Of a DNA stretch of 64,000 nt, positions 1-11,821 are shown in pieces. Every line of letters begins with the position of its first letter. Position 1 is the stretch's first letter. The notes beneath the pieces were generated by a model. The model had not been told where the DNA came from. It searched no databases and saw only the letters and a program-made list of their open reading frames with translations. The DNA lies in assembly GCF_003369915.1 (NCBI RefSeq), contig NC_046673.1, positions 10,462,001-10,526,000 on the forward strand. The letters run 5' to 3'. A program made the position numbers and the translations under genes. This DNA is from Drosophila miranda. Its lineage: Eukaryota > Arthropoda > Insecta > Diptera > Drosophilidae.

Positions 1-300
1 CTAGAGCCCATCTGTAAAAATATTTCTGCGCGTGCTTAGCGTTTCACGCATCGTACGCTCTGTATCGGTTCGAACGTAGTTCGAACTTGATATGTCGAGC
101 CAGAGATGGCTTTTCGAACGGTTCTTTCGTTCAAGCGTGTTCGAATCGAACCTAATACTCTCTTTGAAGGCAGTGCAATTCAGCATTTTATTGCCGCTAA
201 AGTAACTTGATTACGCCTGCCCTCTTAAATTGGACTCTAGAACTTAAATCCAGCCAACGTTTTGTTTGGTTCCTTAACTTAATTAAAACCTTAGACCAAC

Positions 301-1010
301 ATGGCTCAATATAATGATGAAGAGAGGGCAACCGTGAGCGGGATGTATGAAAGCGCGAAGCTTACAAAATTGTATAAAAGGCTGGAAAAGATATAAATCG
401 AATGAGGAGGGTGAAATTTCGCTAAGTTCATTACAAGTTCAATGCCGTTTGGAAAACTTAGATTCCTACATTACCAAGGCAGCTCGAGATCGACATTTTA
501 GAACTAGACAATTCGGAGAGTCCCAGTTGGAAGAAACTTGTGTGGTTACAATGTCGTTGTACATTTCGGCAGCGACGAATAGTTCCTCACAACCACATCA
601 CTCTAATTTGCCAAAGTTCAGCGGCAAGGCATTCCAAGTTTCAGATACAAACTATCCAAAGTTTGAAGGAGGTGTATGACAACAAGTGCCTACTATGTTG
701 CGATACCCTTGCCCAGTTGTATGATATCCAGGCCACGACTAAGCCCTCCGCGAGTTGCCCTAATTCTCTGCATCAAGCTACTCGTCTGGACACCCAACCT
801 ACTGGCCAACAGATCCGACATCCTGGACTTTGAAATCTCCAAAAGAATTATAAGTTGATTTTGACCTACTTTCGGATCAGTAAAGATGCAGTAAAGGTCT
901 GGGTAGACTTTCCTGTGGGGTTTAACAGGCGTACCACCAGGCTACTCAGAAAGAACTTCAAATATTGGCACTTTTAAAACAATGCTCGAGCAGACCACTG
1001 ACACTAACGC
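301..1010 (+). mobile_element. Decayed LTR-retrotransposon gag, probably BEL/Pao type
   Basis: An ATG at 301 opens a short frame that stops after about 30 codons. An overlapping frame (347-679) then reads through a leucine/charged helix (CRLENLD region) and two LPKFSG / YPKFEGG-like motifs, and a third frame (676-858) continues. This order, a charged helix followed by a (L/Y)PKF-G motif, resembles the N-terminal gag segment of BEL/Pao elements. The frame changes show it is broken. Bases 1-300 could hold LTR or leader sequence, but I could not define LTR ends or a primer-binding site. The family assignment rests on weak motifs; a different gag-type fragment is possible. Confidence 0.35.
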
Positions 1011-1045
1011 CTGGCTCAACACCTGACACACTGTTGAAATAAAAC

Positions 1046-1360
1046 AATTCTACAAAAGCTATGCCTGTCTGTCCGTCCCGATGAGCACCTAGAGACTCAG
1101 AGACTATAAGAGCTATGCCGCCTACCGCCCGGACAAGTCTTGAAAATGTATGGCTTTAACAATTGGAAGATACCGAAAACGAGAATGAAATTATCCACCA
1201 GATTGCAGAATTTGGATCGAAACATAATTTTAAAATGAAGAAAACAATTGCCCGTGGCTAACTTCCGTACTACTTCCTCTCTATCTCTTCAGTGGAGTCA
1301 TCTAGCGGAGTGAGCGATATATAAGGTAGTGCAGGAAACAACTAAATACCGGGTACTAAA
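1046..1360 (+). mobile_element. Degenerate DINE-1/mini-me-like fragment
   Basis: It contains a short GTCY run (ctgtctgtccgtccc), the block cctagagactcagagactat, a gcgatatataag block and a terminal ataccgggta remnant. These occur in the same order as in the better copy at 3077-4196. It is highly diverged and has no clear ends. Confidence 0.55.
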
Positions 1361-2410
1361 AGTGTCGAGTCACAACGCTTCGACTGGTTCTTACATAATT
1401 TTACAATTCATTAGATCTCCATTTGCTTAATATTGTTGTGGCTCTTTCTTACGTTTTGCTGATGCTGATGCGATTTCCCCATTTGTACCCCCGATGTTCG
1501 ACCCAAAGCTGCATGGAAGCGGACGGGGCCAGTCCTACTCAAATTACAGACACATTGACATCGCCGTGTTCGGGAGAATGCAAGCAAATGGAAGAAAAAC
1601 GGAGGAGTAGGAAACTGGTATAATTTTGGAAGATGGGGTGGCTGAGTCCTAGTAATGGGAACAACCCCAACGTAAAAAAAAATATAAACCTGCTGATACA
1701 CGTCGGGTTTTTCACCGACGCTTCGTGAGAATAATGGACTGCATCATGCAAACCCTCGCGACTTTTAGCAAAGAACGCACATCCGATGAAATGGAAAACC
1801 TACTCAACTGAGGTTTTATTAATTTTTTGTAGAGTTTTTTTTTGTAATCAGACAGTATTTCGAGATAGTCCTCTATTAAGCTCTAGTCTTTCGAGTGATG
1901 CGAATAAAGGGAGTAGAAAAATGTACATCGAATACAAAAATTACGGTAGAAAACGTACTGTTCAACAGCAGTTTGGGCAAACCATAAGAGGTTTCAGTCG
2001 CTGGCTCATATTCACGCAGTTTTCCATTAGTTGTCCTCTTGCCCACTCACCGTATATGCATCCCTCTCGTTTGCTCTGGCGAGCCCTGCTCCCCCCCGCC
2101 ACAATATAGTGCGACACCCCGAGGTGTTGGCTTTCGCAATCACTTGGAATGATGAAAGAGTTCTGCTCGGTGAGCGTTAGCGTCAGCTTCGACGTCTGTG
2201 GCGCTCAGTGGCGTTTATATAAGTCGTATATAAGGCGGATCCGCCAAGATCGGATCTCAATACCGTATGGCTACCATAGGAAAATTGGTTGAAAATTTGT
2301 AAATAAGGAATATTTTCTTCTGTTTTGAAAAATAAAAAAACTTTATGTTGGAAACTATAGTTTTATACCTAAATACATTCACACTTACTTGATTCACGAA
2401 ACCATGGCTA
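1361..2410. other. Unassigned stretch, no gene supported
   Basis: Only overlapping short open frames occur on both strands, none with a recognisable domain. Near 1700 the sequence cgtcgggtttttcaccgacg can form a small hairpin, and ggcggatccgcc near 2236 is palindromic. I see nothing else that I can name. Confidence 0.4.
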
Positions 2411-3062
2411 TTTTTATACCCGATTTTTAGTTCGATTTTTGGTGAAAGTTTGTAACACCAAGAAGGAAGCGGTTCTGACCCCACAAAGTATATATGTATG
2501 TATATTCTTGATCAGCATCAATGGCAGAGACGATTGAGCCATGTCCGTCTTTCCATCCCTAGTTCTCAGAGACTATAGGAGCTAGAGCAACAAAATTTGT
2601 ATCCAGACACCTGCGATATCACACTGAATCAAGCTTGTTTAAAAATTCCACCACTTTCCACCTCCACCTCCTCCAAAAATCTGTGACATCCACAATTTTG
2701 AAGATACGAAGATACGCAGAATCATAGAGAACTATAGAAAATTAGTATATCTATATCTATCTATATTTTTCAATTTGCCGAGTCTGGATCAGATCGGATT
2801 ATAATTATAGCCAGAAGGAGCACATAATTTGTTCTAACCTAAAAAAACCAATATGGTCGAAACATGGTAGAAACTCATTTGAAAAATTCATCGGATTCGC
2901 TTGAAATTCGTCACTTAAGTCAGTTTTCAAAAATTCAAAATGGTGGATGGCCCCCGAGGTTCGCTTTCTTGGGCATCCAGTACAACAATATAATTTTTAA
3001 GGTTCTGAGCCCCGGAAGGATCTCTACTTTTATACCCGGTTCTCAGTCTGTATATATGTGAG
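2411..3062 (+). mobile_element. Partial DINE-1/mini-me-like element
   Basis: It starts with tttttatacccgattttta and carries family blocks in order: agaaggaagcggttctgacc, ttcttgatcagcatcaat, gagccatgtccgtct, and a block beginning gtatccagacacctg. It ends near a second terminal block ttttatacccggttctcag at about 3030. The order matches the full copy immediately downstream, but the GTCY core is short. It may be a nested or tandem pair with the next copy. Confidence 0.65.
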
Positions 3063-3076
3063 CTTATGATAAGGTA

Positions 3077-4196
3077 ATTTTTATACCCGATACTCAAAAT
3101 GAGTATTGGGGTATATTAGATTTGTGGTAAAAGTGGATGTGTTTAACGTCCAGAAGGAATCGTTTCCGACCCCATAAAGTATATATATTCTTGATCAGCA
3201 TCAATAGCCGAGTCGATTGAGCCCTGTCTGTCTGTCTGTCTGTCCGTCTGTCCGTCTGTCCGTCCGTCCGTCTGTCCGTCTGTCCGTCCCCTTCAGCGCC
3301 TAGTGCTCAAAGATGGATGTTTTGTATCCAGACTTCTGTGATATGTCACTGCTACAAAAATATTTCAAAACTTCGCCCCGCCCACTTCCGCCCCCACAAA
3401 GGACGAAAATCTGTGGCATCCACATTTTTAAAGATACGATAAAACCAAAAACGCAGAATCGTAGAGGATGACTATATGTTTTAGAATGTAAGATCTCAAC
3501 CAGATCGTATAATTATTATAGCCAGAATCAAGAAAACAATTTCATTCTTTCTCGCTCTGTCTCTCTCTAACACACAGGTTTCATGGTCGGTTTTGCCAAT
3601 TGCAAAATATGAGTTCAAGGATCTCAGAACCTATAAGAGCCAGAGCAACCAAATTTGGTATCCACACTCCTGTGATATCGGACCTTGACCGTTTTGTGTC
3701 CAAATTTCGCCACACCCCCTTCCGCCCCCGCAAAGGACCAAAATCTGGGGCATCCACAAATCTCAGCGACTATTAAGGCTAGAGTAACCAAATTTGGTAT
3801 CCGCACTTCTGTTAGATCTCACTATAAAACGTATATCTCAGAATTTCGCCCCACCCCCTTCCGCCCCCACAAAGGACGAAAATCTGTTGCATCCACAATA
3901 TTGCACATTCGAGAAAACTAAAATCGCAGAATCATAGATAACGACCATATCTATCAGATTGCTGAATCTGGACCAGATCAGATAATTTGTATAGCCAAAA
4001 GGAACAAATCAATTTGCACTGGCTACGCAGCGCCCGACGTCACGCTCAGACTGATTTTCTGTCTCTCTCGCACGCACTCTTTGTCGTGTGGTTCAATATT
4101 AGCGGCGTCTGCCGGAGGAGAGCCATACTGACTTAGTATCGGGTATAACCGTAGAGTTGCGGTGTCCGCAGCAACTCACAACGTTCCCCCTCGTTT
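3077..4196 (+). mobile_element. Full-length DINE-1/ISY-like non-autonomous element (copy C)
   Basis: This is about 1.1 kb, beginning ttttatacccgatactcaa and ending with a block that reads accgtagagttgcgg, then caactcacaacg, then ccccctcgttta. An inverted gtatcgggtataa block lies just inside the end. Close to the start is a (GTCY)n tract at about 3225-3290, the hallmark microsatellite of DINE-1/mini-me elements. The interior has three related blocks rich in CGCCCC...CTTCCGCCCCC. There is no coding capacity. A near-identical inverted copy lies at 8603-9740. The family is placed from known features (subterminal inverted TATACCCGATACTC and GTCY core); the exact subfamily (ISY of the obscura group) is inference. 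Confidence 0.8.
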
Positions 4197-4409
4197 ATAT
4201 TGTACAATACATATATATATTTAATACGTAATTATGCGTAATCGGCGGAATTGGTATCGCAGTCGAAGACTGCCGCGTTCTCTCTTTCCCAATGTAATTT
4301 GGTACCGCTGTTCGCAACAAAGATTTTTTGGTTAATGTGGGGGGGAAATCTCTCCGCAAGTTATTGCACATCGCAAACGAAACTCTTGCCAATATCCGTT
4401 TAATATTAA

Positions 4410-4897
4410 CGAGAGGCACGTTGTGAGTCGCAGCCACGGCCGCGACTCTACATTTATACCCGATACTCAGTCAGTATGGCTCCTCTCCGCCAGAGGGCGC
4501 ACACATTGCACGACGAAAAATGCGTTGCGTATTCACTAAAAATTGATTTGTTCCTTCTGGCTATAATAATAATGCGATCTGATCCAGATTCGACAGTCTG
4601 CTAGATATGGTCGTTCTTTATGATTTTGCGCATTTGGTTTTCTCGTAACTTGAAAAAAATGGATGCCACAGATGTTTGTCCTTTGTGGTCTGCTTTTTGA
4701 AAACTAGGCAAGACGGACGGACGGACAAACATGACGATATAGACCCGGCTATTGATGCTGATCAAGAATATATATACTTTTTGAGGTTCAAACCACTTCC
4801 TTCTGGGCGTTACCCATATCCATTTTCCCCACAAATCTAATATACCACTAATATACTATATACTCTAATATACTCTTTTTTAGTATCGGGTATAACA
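4410..4897 (-). mobile_element. Partial DINE-1-like element, inverted
   Basis: On the minus strand it reads from the tatacccgatactaaaaaag end at about 4893 to the gagtcgcggccgtggctgcg end at about 4420. It has a very short GACGGACGGAC tract and lacks most of the interior. Between copy C and this copy (4197-4409) lies a short AT-rich segment. Confidence 0.65.
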
Positions 4898-6449
4898 ACC
4901 TTTTAACTTAGTATGAAATGTGGAATATAAACTATTTAAAGGGCTTGTATTTAAACATATCGATCATAAATTTTCAGAGCTTATCTTAATATTCTAAAAT
5001 ATAAAGAAAAGGCAATCCCATCGGCCAACAAAAGTTTTTTTTTAATTTTTAGCACAAGTCTGCACCCCTAAAACATTGTCTAATCTGTCTATAACTTTTT
5101 ATTTCAGTTTTGAATACCAAGAGGAATATTTTTAGATCCAGAGATCATAGATTTCGACAAAGTTTGTTCGCCTAAACAAATAAGCCGAGCCCCTATTAAC
5201 AAACATACATAATTTAATTTCATTTAAAAAATGTGTATTTTTTCAAAGTTATTTTTGTAAGAGCTAGTCCATTTTTTATATCACACAACTGAAGTATCCT
5301 ACATCTGGTTGTAATGCATTTTTGCAATTCTGAAAAGCTGATAGATGAACCTGAGCACTTTGTAGCTGCAGCTCACCGATTTTGTTGCCTAGTGTTTTTT
5401 TGCAATGATAAGAAATGCGATGAAAATATGGTTTAACATCGAGCTGACGTTTTAGATGACAATCGAAATCAAAATCCGAAAAAAAATGTAGTGCACTTGT
5501 GACGGACAAATGGTGATGGACCAAAATGACACCCCATTCATAGACTTCCACTACAGCAGTCACCCCGCAGCACGCCACATATAACAAGAGCGTGAAAAGG
5601 AAGGAGTGCCAGTGTGCATTGGTTCATCATTTGCAATTATTTGGGCAATAATTACTATTGTGTCTTATGCTTACATTTTGCGCTTGGCAAACGGGGAGGC
5701 GGGTGTTGGCTTTGGAGTGGGGTACACGTCTTCTCACCCCTTGGTAGCGGGCAGCAACGCCTACCCCATTCCTGCCGTCACCCTCTTGACTTAATGAGGC
5801 CTTTTTGTGCTCTTGATGGATTTTAAATTGTTGTCATCATCGCTATTTGTTTGCCAGCTGTGGCAGACGCTGAGCCGAGGGTTGAGAGGAGTCCCCAGGG
5901 GTTCTACGGGACTACAGGAGGTGGAGAATTCAGTTTGAGCATTGTACCTGCACAGGCTAATCCCTCGCAGGCGGATTGTGGTTTCGGGGCACTCTTAAGC
6001 GGATGCTGATCGGCTGAAAAACTTAATTTTTTATCTACTGACCCTGCCGATTTTTCAGATTACCGCGTCAATTGCCGACTCTAACATTCAATCGAAAAGT
6101 ACTATGTGAAAATCTATTAGGGAACAAAACAAGTGATTTATATACTCTTGATCAGCTTCAGCAGCTGATATCAAAACAATAAAATATGTGACGGACACCA
6201 TTTTTATATATATACATTTCTTGATATCCTAATTTAGATGGTTTATTTGGAAAACAAATGTATTATATGTATGTATATGTTATATTGGCTTAGAACTAAT
6301 TAAATATACTTTTTTTATTTAATTTTTTTTTTTTTTTTTGTTATACTCGTACTAGGCGTCCAAAGTTGTTTCCAAATATTGTGAGGGTGGTTTTAGTTTA
6401 AATTGAAAAAATTATATTTTTTAATATTTTTCCTACAGGTTACCATACT
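4898..6449. other. Intergenic, no supported gene
   Basis: The sequence is AT-rich except for a GC-richer patch at about 5680-5990. The open frames there (5606-5826) overlap in two plus-strand frames and show no domain, so I do not call a gene. The patch could be conserved non-coding sequence or old transcribed sequence. Confidence 0.4.
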
Positions 6450-6558
6450 ATTTTATATATTATATATTTTATATATTATATATTTTATATATTATATATT
6501 TTATATATTATATATTTTATATATCATATATTTTATATATTATATATTTTATATATTA
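6450..6558. repeat. 16-bp AT minisatellite
   Basis: The unit attttatatattatat is repeated about 6.8 times head to tail, with one T-to-C change in the fifth unit (attttatatatcatat). It sits in unique AT-rich DNA. Confidence 0.9.
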
Positions 6559-7693
6559 TTTTTGAATTTATAATTTTGCACAGTTACGGTCTGAAGATAT
6601 AATGTTTAGAGGGCAATTGATGATTTACAAGAATTAAAAAATTTTAAAATCTAAAATGGTTTTTCTTTTTTTTTACTAATATAAAAATATGAAATTCTTA
6701 TCCTTAAAAGAACAAATTTTGAATTTGAAAGCAACATATTTTCCAAACGTTAAGCTGAACCTACAAAGTGTTGGGCCCGACCTAAAAATACATTTATCTG
6801 CTTTTAAGAAAAGCAAAATTCAATACAACCAGATGTAAGATATTTAAATTATGTGAAGAAAAAGCATTGGGTTAATGCTTTTTAAAAACTAAAAAATAGA
6901 ACCACAACTTTAAAAAAAACATAGCTCATTCCAAATTTGTTAAGCTCCAAATCTTTCAGAAAAAGTTCAATTTTGTTGTCTAGTGTAAACTGCACGAAAT
7001 TCACCTCAGACTTGAACAAAAATGTTTTGGCTTTTTTAAATTACGTTTAGCCGAGTCGAATTGGGTTAGAAGTTGTACTCAGAACTAAAAAAAAGAGGGT
7101 ATGCGTGTTGAAACTTCGCTTGCAAAAAAATAAGGGACACAGTAGAGTTGAAATGTTGCTTGCGAAAAAGAAGGAACGCCTTATTAGATATTACTTATCC
7201 CGGAACACACACAAATACAAAATAGTCAAGGGAAACCTTTTAATACCTCTTATCTACCTAGTGCGAGCGCTTCCATATCGTATGGAATATACCGAGCCAT
7301 GCACACCTTTTCTCTTTGGCTATGCGTTGGTTCGACCGATTGTACTTCCTCGATAAGTTCACGAATGTCAACCGTTGGGATGAATAAAGAGAAAAAAAAA
7401 CAGGAAACAAAGATCAGGCAGAGTCTTCTTTCGCCCTTTAAAGTTGCAAATTGAACGATTTTTATAAGAGGACATTTAAAAGTCTCCAATTTCAAACTGT
7501 GCCGCTCATCAAGTGCTCAAACTGTCCCAAAAGCTCTCTTCGCTTGTCGCAAAGTGTCCGTTCAAAAGGGCATAGCAAGATGCGTATGCGGGAGGGGAGC
7601 ACTCTAAACGGCAACGGCAACGGCAACGACAGAAACTTGACATATGTACGCCCCGAGCACTTTTTCGGAAACAGCAGGGCGACATTTTTCTCA
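6559..7693. other. AT-rich intergenic DNA
   Basis: It contains homopolymer runs and short open frames only. The 7451-7801 plus frame and its minus-strand counterparts overlap the start of a DINE-like fragment and have no recognisable domain. Confidence 0.4.
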
Positions 7694-8165
7694 TTACACC
7701 ATACCCTGTACTCAAGAGTACAGGGGAAAAGCCAGATGGAAGCGACCGACCCCAAAAAATATATATGTACATACGAGTATATTCTTGATCAGCATCAATA
7801 ACGGTCCTTTTGTCCGACTGTCCATCTTGATAACCGACTAGATCTTAGAAATTTTTAAAGCTAGAGCAACTAGATTTTCCGTCCAGAAAATCTTGTCGCA
7901 AACAGTCCTTAGCTTACTTAACTGCTCGTATCTTGTTTTATCGTGCAACATCTCTATATAAACCCAAATCCCTATCTACCAGATTGGCGAATCAATATCA
8001 GATCGTATCATTATTATAGCCAAAATGAATATAACCACTTCCCGTTTCTGACTAGCCCCCTGCTACGCGCTCGCTCTTCCTCATACTCGTCATCGTACAT
8101 TGTGCACCACCTGGAGGTGTAAGCGATATATAAAAGCCGCTGGTGGAAAGAGAGAGATGTACGTT
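7694..8165 (+). mobile_element. Diverged DINE-1-like element
   Basis: It begins ataccctgtactcaagagta, a perfect short inverted repeat CCCTGTACTC/GAGTACAGGG. It then carries the family blocks attcttgatcagcatcaata, gatcgtatcattattatagc and gcgatatataaaagcc. Its terminus differs from the TATACCCGATACTC copies, so it is a different subfamily or an older copy. Confidence 0.6.
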
Positions 8166-8602
8166 TATTCTACAGGAATGTAAATGGCTGGAATATTGGT
8201 CGTTAGATGTAATAGGAATAGACGCACTGCGGGAACATGACTAAAATTAGAACACAACAGCGCTCGCTCTCTCGATATTTCCCTCATAACGGTGATGAGG
8301 GACTTCCACCATAATAAGGACAAGAAAATCCATGTCCTACCCCCTCTCCAACCCATGTCCTACCACCCTCAACGCATTAACCAAAAATTCATTCTGGGCC
8401 AATTGCGAACAGCGTGCGGCAGTCATCGGCTCCGATTATGCGTTTATCCATAATTTTGTATAAAATATATTATATATAATAAATAATATATTACACGATT
8501 TTTTCGCGTGCATTCTCTGTATTCTCTCACTGCTACATGACTATTCGTTCCTTTTTTTTACTTTTTCCGAGTTTTCAAAGTCCAAAGTTTGAAAAAATAA
8601 CT

Positions 8603-9740
8603 TAAACGAGGGGGAACGTTGTGAGTTGCTGCGGAGACCGCAACTCTACAGTTATACCCGATACTAAGTCAGTATGGCTTTCGTCCGGCAGACGCCGCTA
8701 ATATTAAACGACACGACAAAGAGTGCGTGCGAGAGAGACAGAAAATCAGTCTGAGCGTGACGTCGGGCGCTGCGTAGCCACTGAAAATTGATTTGTTCCT
8801 TTTGGCTATAAAAATTATCTGATCTGGTCCAGATTCAGCAATCTGATAGATATGGTCGTTATCTATGATTCTGCGTTTTTAGTTTTCTCAAATGTGCAAT
8901 ATTGTGGATGCAACAGATTTTCGTCCTTTGTGGGGGCGGAAGGGGGTGGGGCGAAATTCTGAGATATACGTCTTATAGTGAGATCTAACAGAAGTGCGGA
9001 TACCAAATTTGGTTACTCTAGCCTTAATAGTCGCTGAGATTTGTGGATGCCCCAGATTTTCGGGGGCGAAAGGGGGTGTGGCGAAATTTGGACACGAAAC
9101 GGTCAAGGTCCGATATCACAGGAGTGTGGATACCAAATTTGGTTGCTCTGGCTCTTATAGGTTCTGAGATCCTTGAACTCATATTTTGCAATTGGCAAAG
9201 CCGACCATGAAACCTGTGTGTTAGAGAGAGACAGAGCGAGAAAGAATGAAATTGTTTTCTTGATTCTGGCTATAATAATTATACGATCTGGTTGAGATCT
9301 TACACTCTAGAACATAGAGTCATCCTCTACGATTTTGCGTATTTGGTTTTATCGTATCTTTAAAAATGTGGATGCCACAGATTTTCGTCCTTTGTGGGGG
9401 CGGAAGTGGGCGGGGCGAAGTTTTGAAATATTTTTGTAGCAGTGACATATCACAGAAGTCTGGATCCAAAACATCGTTGCTCTAGCTCTTATAATCTTTG
9501 AGCACTAGGCGCTGAAGGGTACGGACAGACGGACGGACGGACAGACGGACAGACGGACAGACGGACAGACGGACAGACAGACAGACAGACAGGGCTCAAT
9601 CGACTCGGCTATTGATGCTGATCAAGAATATATATACTTTATGGGGTCGGAAACGATTCCTTCTGGACGTTACACACATCCACTTTTACCACAAATCTAA
9701 TATACCCCAATACTCATTTTGAGTATCGGGTATAAAAATT
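8603..9740 (-). mobile_element. Full-length DINE-1/ISY-like element (copy F), inverted
   Basis: Read on the minus strand it starts ttttatacccgatactcaa at about 9736, carries a long (GTCY)n tract at 9520-9592 and ends in the block beginning gttccccctcgttt at about 8604. It matches copy C (3077-4196) almost base for base in the blocks I compared, with differences mainly in GTCY length and a short deletion near 9060. The match suggests recent activity or conversion. Confidence 0.8.
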
Positions 9741-9769
9741 ATAAATTTTGAATTTGTGAAAAACATGGT

Positions 9770-10646
9770 GTTTTCAAATCTAACCCGCAAGCTGACATGC
9801 GTTTTATTTATTGTCTTGAACTGGCGTTTAAACTCTTCCAAGAACTCGAGGTCATCACTTTGAACCCTGCTCTCTCCATTGCAGCTTTCCACCGTAACTG
9901 CAGCAAGCCCCTCCCTTTTAGCCGTTTATATTTAATCATATTTAATCCCACTCCCGCGCCACTTTTTACGGGTTTGCTACGCGTAATTTCGGATAGAATG
10001 TGGGTGTGTTTTGAAGGATTTCACTAATTCAATCTGCTCTTTCAATAGGTCATCTGACTCGTCGACTATACGCCTGGCTTTTGGCGAATGGAGATTATTG
10101 TAGCTGCAACTTGCATCTACGCGATTGGAGAGTCCGTGACAGATATCAAATCAAGTAACTTTAGAGGTACATCAAAGAAGAAAGCTATATTTATTTAATA
10201 TTTACTTATTACTAAAACCAATAAAAGATGTTTTCCACGACACACCAATGTGCCGTGGCACACGCTTTGCTGAACAATGGTCTACACGATTGATGTGCTC
10301 ACCGCCCATAAAGTATATTTGTAAAAATGTATGTTCTTTGTTTGGCATTGGCAGCAAAGAACCCAATTTGTGGTACACTTGATGTTTGATTTTAAATGTT
10401 GAATTGAATTGTTGAACATTTTCCGCCGTATTGTGAACTATTGCGAATGGACTTCAGGAACATGTTTGAATCTAGATACGTGGCGATGGGCAAGCCGTTC
10501 AATGGAGCCTGCCTGTATCTATGAATTTTGGGATATTTAGATATTTCGGTTGAGCCGTTTGGAAGCAGTTCAAACACAAACACCGTGACACGAAATTTGT
10601 ATATTTCAGATTTACAAAGATATCGACCTGCAATAAGCCAAACCAT
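9770..10646 (-). pseudogene. Decayed coding-like sequence, identity unknown
   Basis: Three minus-strand stretches look protein-like but are not joined by one frame. An 84-codon frame (10646-10392) includes AGRYLCKSEIYKFRV and SKYPKIHRYRQAPLN. It is followed, in other frames, by PQIGFFAANAKQRTY and by HINRVDHCSAKRVPR. A segment near 10150-10015 reads HSPKARRIVDESDDLL, and one near 9870-9797 reads DDLEFLEEFKRQFKTINK. The last piece ends against DINE copy F. I do not recognise a family. It may be a dying gene or an exon set with introns I could not resolve; chance is less likely given codon-like composition over several hundred bases. Confidence 0.3.
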
Positions 10647-10660
10647 GTAAGTTATTGTTA

Positions 10661-11821
10661 TAGTTGTTATTTTCCTATTTCCTTAACGCTTCATCATATT
10701 CTTTTTTTGACAACAATTCAACTCAAGTTGGAACTACGAAAACCGCATACACGATGGATTCTATTCCTAAAATATAAAAATAAGCAAAATGAGGATTAGC
10801 TTAAAAAGCTTTTTATTGAGGAATATTAAAAAAAATTGACCAAAATTTAAAAAATGTATGCGTTTGAAATGATACTTAATTCTTTTCAAAAATATTGATA
10901 ATGATTTGTAAAACATTAAAATCGGATACACAGCTTTTTAATCACGTTTTTTTCTCATATTTTCCAAAGCAAAAAAATCCAATTTATATCAACTGACTGG
11001 CTAACCCTAAGCACCCTATTCCCGCAATAAATAAATATAAAATTATAAAATTTATTTTTAAAACTGGATAATAATTATTTTTAATTTTTTTTATTTTTTC
11101 CTCAAAGATATTTATTATATTATTATTTATTATTATTAATACAACTCAAACATTTTTATTTTCATCGAAGAAGTTTTTCTTACAAATAATGAATAACTAT
11201 TATTGTGTGATTTTTTAGATATATGTACCTTATAACCGTTACGATCCCTGATCATAAGTAACATATGTATTTCTGCACAAAATATCTGTACATAAACCCT
11301 GGTGTCTTACTCAAGAAAATCAGCACAATTTGTCCTAAACTTCTTGCGGCGAATATATCTCCATATTTTTGTATTTGACGCGCGGAAAAACCATTTTAAG
11401 CATTTAAAATTCAGGTGAATTCGCACAAAAAGAATATACACTTAAACAGCATCAAAGCATCATGTCGTAAAACCGAGCTACAATTTGTACGTAATGTGAT
11501 TCTTCTCTGATTCTCTTGGATATAAGGCTTTCTGTTATGGCACTTACAGATCAGATTATTTTGGCTTAACTGAAGATGGCAAGCAAAAATAGTTTATATG
11601 AGATTACTGATTAGCAACAACTAGCTTTTCATGGTTTATTAAAACGATCTAATGAAAAAGATACTTTACAGCTAAATGAAAAATAATTATTGTGTGTTAT
11701 GAAACACCAGAAGGCGTTCGGGAATGAAAAAAATACATGTTTAGATTGGATGGTTTTTTTTATGTTTTATACTGCTTCATCTTTTATGCTTTTGGTATCA
11801 CTTTTCGCCTGCTCTTTTGAA
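10661..11821. other. AT-rich DNA downstream of Grip84
   Basis: It is very AT-rich and probably includes the Grip84 3' UTR on the minus strand. Nothing else is recognisable. Confidence 0.4.

Noticed and set aside
3225-3290. GTCT/GTCC array considered as a CRISPR-like or satellite array
   Set aside because: It is the GTCY microsatellite core of a DINE-1/mini-me type element; a eukaryotic genome and no spacers.
5606-5826. Two overlapping plus-strand frames in a GC-richer patch
   Set aside because: Too short, overlapping in different frames, and no domain or homology that I can recognise.
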